Below, one piece after another: positions 53,128 through 62,900 of a stretch of DNA of 64,000 nucleotides (positions within the stretch are counted from its first letter, which is position 1; each line of letters starts with the position of its first letter). This stretch comes from Streptomyces marinisediminis. Its GTDB lineage: Bacteria; Actinomycetota; Actinomycetes; Streptomycetales; Streptomycetaceae. The position numbers and the translations under genes were made by a program. Where the stretch lies: contig NZ_JAPKFL010000004.1 of NCBI RefSeq assembly GCF_026262575.1, positions 186,001 to 250,000 of the forward strand. Direction: 5' to 3'. A model generated the notes under the pieces. That model saw only the letters and a list, made by a program, of their open reading frames with translations. It searched no databases and was not told the DNA's origin.

Positions 53128-54309
53128 ATGCGCTACCTGTTCACGTCGATGCCCGTCTCCTCCCACCTGATGCCGCTGGTCCCGCTGGCGCACGCCGCCC
53201 AGGCCGCGGGCCACGAGGTGCTGGTGGCCACCTGCGGACCCGCGCGGCGCACGGCGGTCGCGGCGGGCCTGGTGACCGCCGAGGCCGGCGCGGCCCGGCA
53301 GGCCCGGCAGCCCTACGACGACCTGCTGCGCACGCTGGAGCGGGCCGGGGCCGGGTCAGCGCCGGACGACGCCACCTCCCTGGCCGTGCACGGCCGCGCG
53401 TTCGGGGAGGTGGGCGCCCGGATGCTGGACGACCTGGTGCACATCGCCCGCACCTGGGGCGCCGACGCCGTGGTCTACCCCGGCATCCACTCCGCCGCTC
53501 TGGTGGCGGCGCGCGCCGCGGGCGTCCCGGCGGTGCTGCACGGGTACGGGACGCCGCTGCCCACCTTCGGCCCGGCACTGGACCACCTCGCGCCGCACGC
53601 CGCCCGCGCCGGAGTGGACAAGGTGACGGAGGCGGAGATCGAGATCGACGTCCTGCCCCCGTCCCTGGCCAACTTCACCGACGTGCCCACCGACATCGGC
53701 CGCCCCGCGCACCACCTGGCGATGCGCTACGGCTGCTTCAACAACGGCGGCACGCTGCCGCACTGGGCGCTGCGGCCGGGCGAGGTCCCGCGCGTGGTGG
53801 CCACCTGCGGGTCCTCGGCGGCCATGACCCGCGACGGCGCGCTCTACCGCGACATCGTCCACGCCACCGGGGAGCTGGGCGCGGAGCTGGTGCTGCTCAC
53901 CGCCGACGCCGAACTGCCGAAGCTGCCCGCGGCGCTCCCCCCGCACGTGCGGCCCGAGCGCTGGGTGCCGCTGCGCGCCCTGCTGGACGGCTGCGACGCG
54001 ATCGTCCACCACGGCGGGTCGGGCACCGTGCTCAGCTCGTTCGCCGCCGGGGTGCCGCAGGTCTCGCTGCCGATGCCGGGCACGGTCAACGTCAGCAACG
54101 CCCGCACGGTGGCCGACCGGGGCGCCGGGCGGACCCTGGACATCGACGCGGACGGCCCCGGCGCGGTCACCGACGCGCTGCGCGAGGTGCTGCGCGACCC
54201 CGCGCCCCGGCGGGCGAGCCGGGAGGTCGCCGCCGAGATGGCGGCGATGCCCGCGCCCGCCGAGGTCGTCGCCCGCGTCGGTGACCTGGTGGCCGGCGGA
54301 CGCGGGTGA
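53128..54309 (+). CDS. GT-B glycosyltransferase (SibH-like)
   Basis: A 393-residue GT1 antibiotic glycosyltransferase. The N-terminus FTSMPVSSHLMPLVPLAHAA binds acceptor and HHGGSGTVLSSFAAGVPQV is the nucleotide-sugar-binding loop of macrolide-type enzymes. An AAGGAG ribosome site precedes the ATG, 10 bp after the rmlA stop. It would attach the aminodeoxysugar to the PBD phenol. As the only glycosyltransferase in view, it is the main evidence that the product is a glycoside. Confidence 0.9.
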   Translation: MRYLFTSMPVSSHLMPLVPLAHAAQAAGHEVLVATCGPARRTAVAAGLVTAEAGAARQARQPYDDLLRTLERAGAGSAPDDATSLAVHGRAFGEVGARMLDDLVHIARTWGADAVVYPGIHSAALVAARAAGVPAVLHGYGTPLPTFGPALDHLAPHAARAGVDKVTEAEIEIDVLPPSLANFTDVPTDIGRPAHHLAMRYGCFNNGGTLPHWALRPGEVPRVVATCGSSAAMTRDGALYRDIVHATGELGAELVLLTADAELPKLPAALPPHVRPERWVPLRALLDGCDAIVHHGGSGTVLSSFAAGVPQVSLPMPGTVNVSNARTVADRGAGRTLDIDADGPGAVTDALREVLRDPAPRRASREVAAEMAAMPAPAEVVARVGDLVAGGRG

Positions 54310-54367
54310 GCCGCGCACACCCCGCGACCGGCCCGGGCCGGCACCCGACGACCGAGGAGGAACAGCC

Positions 54368-55477
54368 GTGAGGATCGCTGTCGTGGGCGGTGGCCCGGCG
54401 GGGCTGGCCGTCGCCGCGTTCGCCCGGCTGGCCGACCCGTCGGCCGACGTCACGGTGTGGGAGCACCGCCGGGGTGAGGACACCTACGGCTTCGGCGTCA
54501 TCCTGCCGCCCGCCGCGCTGGAGACGGTCCACCGCGCCGACCCGCCGCTGGCCGACGCGCTGGCCGCCCGGCTGACGGCGTGGGACGAGATCACCGTGCA
54601 CCGCCACGGCGGGTCCCGCACCTCCCGGGCGCCCCGCCTGGGCGCGGTGGGCCGCCGGGACCTGCTGCGGGTGCTGCGGCACCGCTGCGCGGAGCTGGGC
54701 GTGCGGCTGCGCCAGGGCGCCGCCGCCCCGGACACCGCCGCGCTCGCCGCCGGGCACGACGTGGTGGTGGCCGCCGACGGCGCCCGTTCGGCCATCCGGA
54801 CCGCGCTGGCCGACCGGCTGGGCACCACCACGGAGCCGCTGGCCCCCGACTACCTCTGGCTCGGCGCGGAACGGGCCGCCGACTCGCTCGCCTTCCTCGT
54901 CGCCGACACGCCGCGGGGCCCGGTGACCGCGCACACCTACCCCTACGGCCAAGGCCGCAGCACCTTTCTGGTGGAGGCCGCGCACCGCCCGGACACCGAC
55001 GCGCTGGCCCGGCTCTTCGCCGAGCCGCTGGGCGGCGCGCGGCTGCTGGCGAACGGCTCGCGCTGGAGCCGCTTCCGCCAGGTGCGCAACACCGCCTGGT
55101 CCAGCGGCAACGTGGTGCTGGTCGGGGACGCGGCGCACACCGCGCACTACTCGATCGGGTCCGGCACCCGGCTCGCGCTCGACGACGCGGCCGCGCTGGT
55201 GGCCGCCCTGCGCACCGAGCCCTCGGTCCCGGCCGCGCTCGCGGCGTACGAGGCGGCCCGCCGCCCGGCCGTGGAACACGCCCAGCGGACCGGGCGGGCG
55301 AGCGCGGCCTGGTTCGCCGGCCTGAGCGGCGCGGACGGCGCGTCCCCCGAGCGGTTCCTGGTGGACCTGCTCACCCGGGGTGGCCGGATCTCGATGGCCG
55401 ACCTGGCCGTCGACGCCGCCGACGCCGCCGACGCCGCCGGAGCGCCGTCGGCGGGCACAGTGGTAAGCGGCCGGTGA
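54368..55477 (+). CDS. FAD-dependent aromatic hydroxylase, SibG-like
   Basis: A 369-residue PHBH-fold monooxygenase. [15 protein letters not shown] (about 7-21) binds [15 protein letters not shown] is the DG motif, and [28 protein letters not shown] the GD motif. The start (R-I-A-V-V, then [21 protein letters not shown]) resembles salicylyl-CoA and anthraniloyl-CoA hydroxylases, which act on thioesters. This suits SibG, which hydroxylates the carrier-bound methylanthranilate. Kynurenine 3-monooxygenase is the alternative, less favoured. The GTG has a GGAGGAA ribosome site. Confidence 0.8.
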   Translation: MRIAVVGGGPAGLAVAAFARLADPSADVTVWEHRRGEDTYGFGVILPPAALETVHRADPPLADALAARLTAWDEITVHRHGGSRTSRAPRLGAVGRRDLLRVLRHRCAELGVRLRQGAAAPDTAALAAGHDVVVAADGARSAIRTALADRLGTTTEPLAPDYLWLGAERAADSLAFLVADTPRGPVTAHTYPYGQGRSTFLVEAAHRPDTDALARLFAEPLGGARLLANGSRWSRFRQVRNTAWSSGNVVLVGDAAHTAHYSIGSGTRLALDDAAALVAALRTEPSVPAALAAYEAARRPAVEHAQRTGRASAAWFAGLSGADGASPERFLVDLLTRGGRISMADLAVDAADAADAAGAPSAGTVVSGR

Positions 55478-55510
55478 CACACGCACGACGACAGGGAGAC
55501 GGAAGCGCCC

Positions 55511-57841
55511 ATGGGCGAGGACAGGCAGCACATCGTGGTGACGGGGGCGCGGGCCAACAACCTGAAGGGGGTGAACCTGCGCATCCCGCTGGGCGCGCTG
55601 ACCGTGGTGACCGGGGTCTCCGGGTCGGGGAAGTCCTCGATCGTCTTCGGCACCATCGCGGTGGAGTCGCAGCGGCAGCTCAACGAGGTCTTCCCCGCGT
55701 TCATCCGCAACCGGCTGCCCCGCTACGAGCGGCCGGAGTTCGAACTGATCGAGAACCTCTCCCCGGCGATCGTGGTGGACCAGAAACCGGTGGGCGGCGG
55801 CTCCCGCTCGACGGTGGGCACCATGACCGAGGTGCACCCGGTGCTGCGCGTGCTGTTCTCCCGCTACGGGGAGCCGAGCGCGGGCCCGTCCAACTTCTAC
55901 TCCTTCAACGACCCGCACGGCATGTGCCCCGAGTGCGACGGGCTGGGCAGCACGCTCCAGCTCGACCTGGACAAGCTGCTGGACCGCGGGAAGTCGCTGA
56001 ACGAGGGCGCGATCCGGCACTCCTCGTTCGCCGTGGGCACCAACTACTGGAAGCGCTACGCCCAGATCAGCCGCTACGAGAAGGGCCGGGCGCGCGAACG
56101 GGACCTGGAGCCGGTCTTCGACCCCGACAAGCCGCTGGCCCGCTACACCCGCGAGGAGATGGACCTCCTGCTCTACGGGGAGGGCTTCCAGACGATCCGC
56201 CCCGACGACTTCGACAACGTGGCCATCAACGACTACGAGGGCGTCGTCCCGCGCTTCACCCGGCGCTTCATCAAGCCGGGCCTGGAGTCGCTCAAGGACA
56301 AGGAGCGCCGGTCCGCCGAGCAGGTCGTCACCGAGCGGACCTGCCCGGCGTGCCGGGGCGCCCGGCTGGCGCGGGCGGCCCTGGACTCGCGCGTCGACGG
56401 CCGCAACATCGCCGACTACTGCGCGATGGAGATCGGGGACCTGATCGCCGAGCTGGAGCGGGTCGCGGACCGCTGGGCGGGCCCGGTGGTCCCGGCCGCG
56501 CTCGCCTCGCTGCGGCGCATCGAGTCGGTGGGCCTGGGCTACCTCACCCTGGACCGGCCCACCCGCACCCTCTCCGGCGGCGAGGGGCAGCGGCTGAAGG
56601 CCGTGCGCCACCTCGGCTCGGCCCTGACCGGGATGACCTACATCTTCGACGAGCCGACCGTCGGCCTGCACGCCCACGACGTGGAGCGCCTGGGCCGGCT
56701 GCTGCTGGACCTGCGGGACAAGGGCAACACGGTGCTCATCGTCGAGCACAACCGCGACGTCATCGCCCTGGCCGACCACGTCGTCGACGTCGGTCCCGGG
56801 GCCGGTGCGGACGGCGGCGAGATCGTGTTCACCGGCACCGTCGCGGAGCTGGCCGACAGCGGGACCACGACCGGGCGGTGGTTCCGCGCGGAGCCGAACC
56901 TGAAGGCGGAGCCGCGCACGCCGACGGGCGCGCTGCCCGTGCGCGGCGCCCGCCTGCACAACCTGCGCGACGTCGACGTCGACTTCCCCACCGGCGTGCT
57001 GACCGCCGTGACCGGCGTCGCCGGGTCCGGCAAGTCCACGCTGGTGTCCCGGGTGTTCACCGCCGAGCACCCGCAGGCCATCGTGCTCGACCAGTCGGCC
57101 GTCGGCATCAACCCGCGCTCCACCCCGGCCACCTACACCGGCATCTGGGACACGGTGCGCAAGCAGTTCGCCAAGGCCCACGGGCTGGACGCGGGGCTGT
57201 TCAGCTTCAACGCCAAGGGCGCCTGCCCCGAGTGCCGGGGGCGCGGCACCGTCACCACCGACCTGGCCTTCATGGACCCGGTCACCACCGTCTGCGAGGT
57301 CTGCGACGGCCGCCGGTACCGGCAGGACGTCCTCGAACACCGGCTGAACGGCCGCAACATCGCCGAGGTGCTGGACCTGACCGTGGCGGAGGCCACCGAC
57401 TTCTTCGACGACCCGGGCATCCTGCGGCGGCTGGCGCCGCTGCGCGAGGTGGGCCTGGGGTACCTGACCCTGGGCCGTCCCCTGTCCATGCTCTCCGGCG
57501 GCGAACGGCAGCGCATCAAGCTCGCCGACCGGCTGCACGAGAGCGGCAGCGTCTACGTCTTCGACGAGCCGACGTCGGGCCTGCACATGGCGGACGTCGG
57601 CAACCTGCTGGCGCTGCTGGACCGGCTGGTGGACGCGGGCAACACGGTCATCGCGATCGAACACGACCTGGACGTCGTCAAACACGCCGACTGGATCATC
57701 GACATCGGCCCCGGGGCCGGGGAGCAGGGCGGGCGCGTCGTGTTCACCGGCACCCCGGCCGAGATGGCCGACCACGCCGAGACGACGACCGCCCGGCACC
57801 TGCGTGCGGCGGCACCGCAGCAAAAGCGCTCCGGCGGCTGA
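55511..57841 (+). CDS. UvrA-like ABC ATPase, probable self-resistance (DrrC type)
   Basis: A 776-residue UvrA paralogue. It has two ATPase halves: Walker [10 protein letters not shown] (about 38) and GVAGSGKST (about 505), with signatures [10 protein letters not shown] and [10 protein letters not shown]. Zinc-finger motifs [14 protein letters not shown] and CPECRGRG...CEVCDG are visible. Housekeeping UvrA is about 950 residues, so this lacks some inserts. UvrA-like proteins guard producers of DNA-binding drugs (DrrC in anthracyclines) and occur in PBD loci. It would recognise or displace PBD-DNA adducts. A strong terminator follows, so it ends the operon. Confidence 0.9.
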   Translation: MGEDRQHIVVTGARANNLKGVNLRIPLGALTVVTGVSGSGKSSIVFGTIAVESQRQLNEVFPAFIRNRLPRYERPEFELIENLSPAIVVDQKPVGGGSRSTVGTMTEVHPVLRVLFSRYGEPSAGPSNFYSFNDPHGMCPECDGLGSTLQLDLDKLLDRGKSLNEGAIRHSSFAVGTNYWKRYAQISRYEKGRARERDLEPVFDPDKPLARYTREEMDLLLYGEGFQTIRPDDFDNVAINDYEGVVPRFTRRFIKPGLESLKDKERRSAEQVVTERTCPACRGARLARAALDSRVDGRNIADYCAMEIGDLIAELERVADRWAGPVVPAALASLRRIESVGLGYLTLDRPTRTLSGGEGQRLKAVRHLGSALTGMTYIFDEPTVGLHAHDVERLGRLLLDLRDKGNTVLIVEHNRDVIALADHVVDVGPGAGADGGEIVFTGTVAELADSGTTTGRWFRAEPNLKAEPRTPTGALPVRGARLHNLRDVDVDFPTGVLTAVTGVAGSGKSTLVSRVFTAEHPQAIVLDQSAVGINPRSTPATYTGIWDTVRKQFAKAHGLDAGLFSFNAKGACPECRGRGTVTTDLAFMDPVTTVCEVCDGRRYRQDVLEHRLNGRNIAEVLDLTVAEATDFFDDPGILRRLAPLREVGLGYLTLGRPLSMLSGGERQRIKLADRLHESGSVYVFDEPTSGLHMADVGNLLALLDRLVDAGNTVIAIEHDLDVVKHADWIIDIGPGAGEQGGRVVFTGTPAEMADHAETTTARHLRAAAPQQKRSGG

Positions 57842-57859
57842 CCCCCGACCACTCCGCCC

Positions 57860-57895
57860 GGCGGCCCGGCACACCCCGCGGTGTGCCGGGCCGCC
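57860..57895 (+). terminator. 16-bp perfect stem terminator
   Basis: GGCGGCCCGGCACACC (57860-57875) pairs exactly with GGTGTGCCGGGCCGCC (57880-57895) around a CCGC tetraloop, 19 bp after the UvrA-like gene. It separates that operon from the NRPS genes. Confidence 0.88.
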
Positions 57896-58017
57896 GCGTG
57901 CCCGGACCGCCGTCCTGCGCCGACCGACCCCGGGCCGCCGCCGCGCGCGCCGTCCGGACCCCCGGGCCACCGCCCCCCCCGTCCCGCGCCACCCGTCTCC
58001 CGCCGCCCCTCACCCGC

Positions 58018-58045
58018 CATCCGTCATCCGTCATCCGTCATCCGC
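58018..58045 (+). repeat. 7-bp tandem repeat upstream of the NRPS genes
   Basis: CATCCGT occurs three times and CATCCGC once in direct succession, about 72 bp before the NRPS start. It lies in the likely promoter/leader of the NRPS operon. No clear -35/-10 pair is seen. Confidence 0.8.
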
Positions 58046-58116
58046 CACCGTCCCTCCGATTTCCCCGCCGCGGGCGGCCACCGCCGCCGCGGCACGTCGT
58101 CGCTGCTGGAGGAAAC

Positions 58117-59913
58117 GTGCACGCCAACCAGGAGTTGCCGGACGTACCCGCTCTTCCCGAGGCCTTCGCGGCCGCCGCCCGGGCCGCCGCCGACCGGACC
58201 GCGCTGGAGTACGGCACGTCCTCGCTCACCTACCGCGAGCTGAACGCCTCGGCCAACCGCCTCGCCCGCCGCCTGCGGCACGCGGGCGTGGCGGCCGGGA
58301 GCCGGGTGGGCGTCCACATGTCCCGCTCCCTGGAGCTCTACACGGCCTTGCTGGCCGTGCTGAAGGCCGGGGCCGTGGTCGTCCCGCTCAACCCGGCGCA
58401 CCCCGTCTCCGTGCGGCGCGCGATCGCCGAGGAGGCCGCGCTGCCGCTGACGCTGCGGGACGTGCCGGCGGGCCTGGGCTCGGTCACCGTCGAGCACGAC
58501 GTCCACGAGCTGATCGCCGAGAGCGCCGGGCTGGACGACGGCGACCCGGCGGAGCCGGTGGACCCCGAGAGCACCGCGTTCATCCTGTTCACCTCCGGCT
58601 CCACCGGGCGCCCCAAGGGCGTGCGCATCGCCCACCGGGGCATCGCCCGCGTGGCCCGGTACACCGGGGAGGTGGAGGTCCGCGCCGACGACTGCTTCCT
58701 GCAGACCGCCCCGTACTCCTTCGCCGCCTCCACCACGGAGATCTGGCTCAGCCTGCTGCACGGGGCCCGGGTGGTCGTCCCGCCCTCCCGGCTGCCCTCG
58801 CTGCCCGAGCTGGCGCGGACCGTCACCGAGCGCCGCGTCACCTTCCTCAACCTGCCGTGCGGCCTGTTCAACCTCCTGGTCGACCACCACCCCGAGGCGC
58901 TGCGCGGGGTGCGCACGGTGATCGTCAGCGGGGACTTCCCCTCCCCGGCCCACCTGGCCCGTGCGCTGGACGCGGTGGGCGGGACCGTCTACAACGCCTA
59001 CGGCTGCACCGAGAACTCGGCGCTGACCGCCGTCCACGCCGTGACGGAGCAGGACCTGCGCGGCGGGGTGCTCCCGGTGGGCCGCCCGCTGCCGGGCGTG
59101 GGGCTGCACGTCCTGCGCGACGACCTCACCCCGTGCGCGCCCGGCGAGGTGGGCGAGCTGTGCCTCAGCGGCGCCGGGCTCGCCCAGGGCTACCTGGACC
59201 GGCCCGAGCTGACGCGGGAGAAGTTCCCGGTGCGATCCGGCACGCGGCTGCTGCGCACCGGCGACATGGCCCGCGCGACGCCCGAGGGCGAGGTCGTGCT
59301 CGCCGGGCGCGCCGACCAGATGGTCAAGATCCGCGGCTACCGGGTCGAGCTGCGCGAGGTCGAACTCGCGGCCGAGGAGACCGGGTTGGTGGAGCGTGCC
59401 GTGGTCCGCGCGGTGGAGGCGGGCGACCACCTCAAGGAGCTGGTCCTGTTCTGCACCACCGCGCACGGCGAGCCCCCCGGCACCGAGGCCCTGCTGGCCG
59501 AGCTGCGCGGCCGGCTGCCCGACTACATGCTGCCCGCCCGCGTCCACCACCTGGCCGAACTCCCGCTGAACCACAACGGGAAGCTGGACCGCATGGCCCT
59601 CCGGGAGCCCCGGGCCGTCCTGGTGGAGCCGCGCGCCGAGCAGCCCGCCCCCGCGGCCGGGGACCCGGTGGCCTCCGCCATCGTCGGCCTCCTGGTCGGG
59701 GCGACCGGCGGCGAGCGGATCGGCCCCGGCGACTCCTTCGTCCTGTCCGGGGCCAACTCCCTCCAGCTCATCCAGCTCGCGGCGAACCTCCAGGACGTGA
59801 TGGGGGTCGACGTGCGGGCCGAGGACGTCTTCCGGTACGACAACGCCCGGGAGCTGGCCGACCACATCCGGTCGGTGCGCGAGGGCGGCTCGGAGGTGGC
59901 CGCACGTGACTGA
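58117..59913 (+). CDS. NRPS loading module A-T for an anthranilate (SibE-like)
   Basis: A 598-residue two-domain NRPS. Adenylation motifs: [11 protein letters not shown] near 158, [11 protein letters not shown] near 204, [32 protein letters not shown] and NGKLDR. The usual Asp235 is Ala here, as expected for an aryl acid that lacks an alpha-amino group. Inferred specificity residues are roughly A-A-T-G-I-S-A-A-L. The carrier domain ends the protein, with Ser near 546 in [10 protein letters not shown], an atypical form of GGxSL. It would activate and hold the substituted anthranilate for hydroxylation and condensation. GTG start with GGAGG; its end overlaps the next NRPS by 8 bp. Confidence 0.9.
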   Translation: MHANQELPDVPALPEAFAAAARAAADRTALEYGTSSLTYRELNASANRLARRLRHAGVAAGSRVGVHMSRSLELYTALLAVLKAGAVVVPLNPAHPVSVRRAIAEEAALPLTLRDVPAGLGSVTVEHDVHELIAESAGLDDGDPAEPVDPESTAFILFTSGSTGRPKGVRIAHRGIARVARYTGEVEVRADDCFLQTAPYSFAASTTEIWLSLLHGARVVVPPSRLPSLPELARTVTERRVTFLNLPCGLFNLLVDHHPEALRGVRTVIVSGDFPSPAHLARALDAVGGTVYNAYGCTENSALTAVHAVTEQDLRGGVLPVGRPLPGVGLHVLRDDLTPCAPGEVGELCLSGAGLAQGYLDRPELTREKFPVRSGTRLLRTGDMARATPEGEVVLAGRADQMVKIRGYRVELREVELAAEETGLVERAVVRAVEAGDHLKELVLFCTTAHGEPPGTEALLAELRGRLPDYMLPARVHHLAELPLNHNGKLDRMALREPRAVLVEPRAEQPAPAAGDPVASAIVGLLVGATGGERIGPGDSFVLSGANSLQLIQLAANLQDVMGVDVRAEDVFRYDNARELADHIRSVREGGSEVAARD

Positions 59914-62900
59914 CGCCCTGCTCACCGTGGTCCTCGACCGGTGGCGGCACCTCACCGGCCGGCCCGCGGCGGCGGCCGACGACCCCTTCGACGCGGCGCA
60001 CGGCGACGCCCTCGCCGCCGACCTGGGGGGCGTGCTGGGCCAGGAGCTCAGCGCGGCGGACGTCGCCGGGAGCGGCACCCCGCGCGCCCTGGCCGACCTC
60101 CTGCGCGCACGACGCCGCGCGGCCTCCCCCGGCCCGGCCGGGGGCGACGCGGGCCGGGGGCCGGCGGACGGCGGCCACACCGTGCTGGAGGCGACCGCCG
60201 GTCAGGCCGGCATCTGGTACGCCTGCGAGTACGGCGACCCGGCGGCGTACAACTCCCCCGTCCTGCTGCGCTTCCCCGAGCGTCTGGACCCCACGGCGCT
60301 GCGCCGCGCCCTGCGGCACGTGGTGACCCGGCACGAGAGCCTGCGGACCACCTTCGCGACGGCGTCCGACGGCCGGCTGGCGCAACACGTGTCGGCCGAG
60401 CCCCGCTTCGGGTTCGCGACGGCCACCGCGCGCGGCGAGGAGGAGGTGCGGCGCCAGGCCGCCCGCTTCGCCACGGTCCGCCTCGACCTGCGCACCGGTC
60501 CGCTCCTGCACGCGCTGTGCCTGGACGCCGGGCAGGACGGCACGGCCCTGCTGGTGAACGTGCACCACGCCGTGTTCGACGGCTTCTCCTGGTCCGTGCT
60601 GCTGACCGAGTGGCTGACCGCCTACCGGTCCTTGGCCGGCGGCGAGCGGCTGCCGCAGGCGCCGCCGCCCCGGCAGTTCCGGGAGGTCGTCGCCGCCCGG
60701 GAGCACGCGGAACCCCGGGCCGGTACGCCGTCGTCGGACTACTGGCGCGAGCACCTCGCCGGCGCCCCGGCCCAGCTCGACCTGCCCCTGGACGGCCCGC
60801 ACGCCCGGGACGCCGACGCCCCGGGCGCGGAGGGCGTGCGGACGGTCCTGCCGGCCGCCGAGGCCCGCGCGCTGCGGGAGCGGGCCGCGGCCGAGGGCGT
60901 GACCCCGCTGATGGTCCTGCTCACCGCCTACGCGGTGCTGCTGCACCGGCACACCGGTCAGGAGGACCTCACCGTCGGCCTCCCGGTGTCGCTGCGCGAC
61001 CGCGCGGCCGACCAGGAGGCGATCGGCCACCTGGTCAACACCGTGGTGCTGCGGCACCGGATCGCGCCGGGCGACACCGTGCGGGAGCTGCTGGCGCGCA
61101 CGCGGCGGGAGGTGCTCGCCGCGATGCGCCACAAGGACGTGCCCTTCGAGGACGTGGTGCGGGCGCTCGCCCCGGAGGGCCGGGACGGGGGCCGCTCGCC
61201 GCTGTTCCGGACGATGGTCACGCTGATGCCCAGGGACCGCCGCGACCTGGGCCACCTGGGCCTGGGCGCGGACGCGTGGCAGCACGTCAGCGGCGTCCCC
61301 AAGTACGACCTGTCGCTGATCGTCGAGGAGGGCGAGCGGGAGCTGGGCCTGACCTTCGAGTACGACCCGGCCCGCTTCGGGGCCGAGGCGGTCGAGCGCT
61401 TCGTGCGGCGCTTGCGGACCCTGCTGGCGGACCTGCTGGACCGCCCCGGCGGCACGGTGCGCGAGCTGCGCTGGGTGCCCGGGGAGGAGCTGCGGGAGCT
61501 GGCGGCCGTCTGGCACGGGCCCGAGGACGACCGGCCCGCGCGGCGGTCGGTGCCCGCCCTGTTCGCGGAGCGCGTCCGGCACGCCCCGGACGCCGTGGCG
61601 GTCGAGGCGGTGGACGGCGCCACCCTCACCTACCGGGAGCTGGACGCCGCGGCCGGCCGGCTGGCCGGGGCCCTGCGCGCCCGGGGCGCCCGGCGGGGCA
61701 CGCGGGTGGCGATCCGCCTGGAACGCGGCCCGGACGCGATCACCGCCCTGCTCGCGGTGGTGCGGGCGGGCGCCTCGTTCGTCCCGCTGGACCCGGCGTA
61801 CCCGCGCGAGCGGATCGCGCTGATGCTCGACGACGCCCGCCCCGGGCTCCTGCTCACCCGGGGCGGCGCGGGGGTGCCGTGCCCGGCGGGCACCGACGTG
61901 TTCGACCTGGACGCGTGGGACCCCGCGGAACCGGACCGGGCGGGCGGCGCGGAGCCGCCCCCGCGCGCCCCGGGTGACGAGGCGTACGTCGTCTACACCT
62001 CCGGTTCGACGGGGCGGCCCAAGGGCGTCGTCGTCGAGGACTTCACCCTCACCAACCTGGTGTACCGGCAGGCGGACCTGTCCGGGCCGCACGCCGGTGC
62101 GCGCACCCTGCAGTACATGTCCCTCTCCTTCGACGTGTCGTTCGAGGAGATCTTCGCGACGCTGTGCGCGGGCGGCACGCTGGTCCTCACGGACGAGGAG
62201 ACGCGCGCCGACCTGCACCGGCTGGCCGGGTACCTGCGGGAGCGCCGCGTGGGCCGGGTCTTCCTGCCCTACGTCGCGCTGCGGGAGCTGGCGTCCGTCG
62301 TCGTGCGCGACGGCGTCCGGCTGCCGGAGCTGGCCGAGGTCCACACCACCGGCGAGCAGCTCGTCGTCACCCCGGACCTGCGGGAGATGTTCGGCCGCCG
62401 CACCCCGGCGGCGCTGGTCAACGTGTACGGCCCGTCGGAGGCGCACCTGTGCACCGGGTACCGGCTGCCCCCGGACCCGGCCGACTGGCCGGAGCGGCCG
62501 CCGATCGGCCGGGCGGTGGGCGGGGTGCGGCTGCACGTCCTGGACGCCGACCGCCGTCCGGTGCCCTTCGGGGTGCCGGGCGAGCTGTACGTCGGCGGGC
62601 GCGTGCTCTCCCCCGGGTACCTGAACCTCCCCGAGCAGACCGCCGCGCGCTTCCTGCCCGACCCCGACGCGCCGCACCCGGGCGCGCGCCTGTACCGCAC
62701 CGGCGACCTGGTGCGGTGCACGCCCGAGGAGGGCTTCGTGCACCTGGGCCGGGCGGACGAGCAGATCAAGATCCGCGGCTACCGGATCGAACCGGCCGAG
62801 GTGGAGGCGGCGCTGTGCGACCTGCCCTCGGTCACCGCCGCGGCCGTGGTCGCCGCCGAGAGGGGCCCCGGGGACCGGCGGCTCGTCGCGTTCCTGCGCA

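Noticed and set aside
54368..55477. Kynurenine 3-monooxygenase
   Set aside because: The N-terminal sequence resembles thioester-acting salicylyl/anthraniloyl-CoA hydroxylases, so a SibG-like role is preferred; this is not fully excluded.
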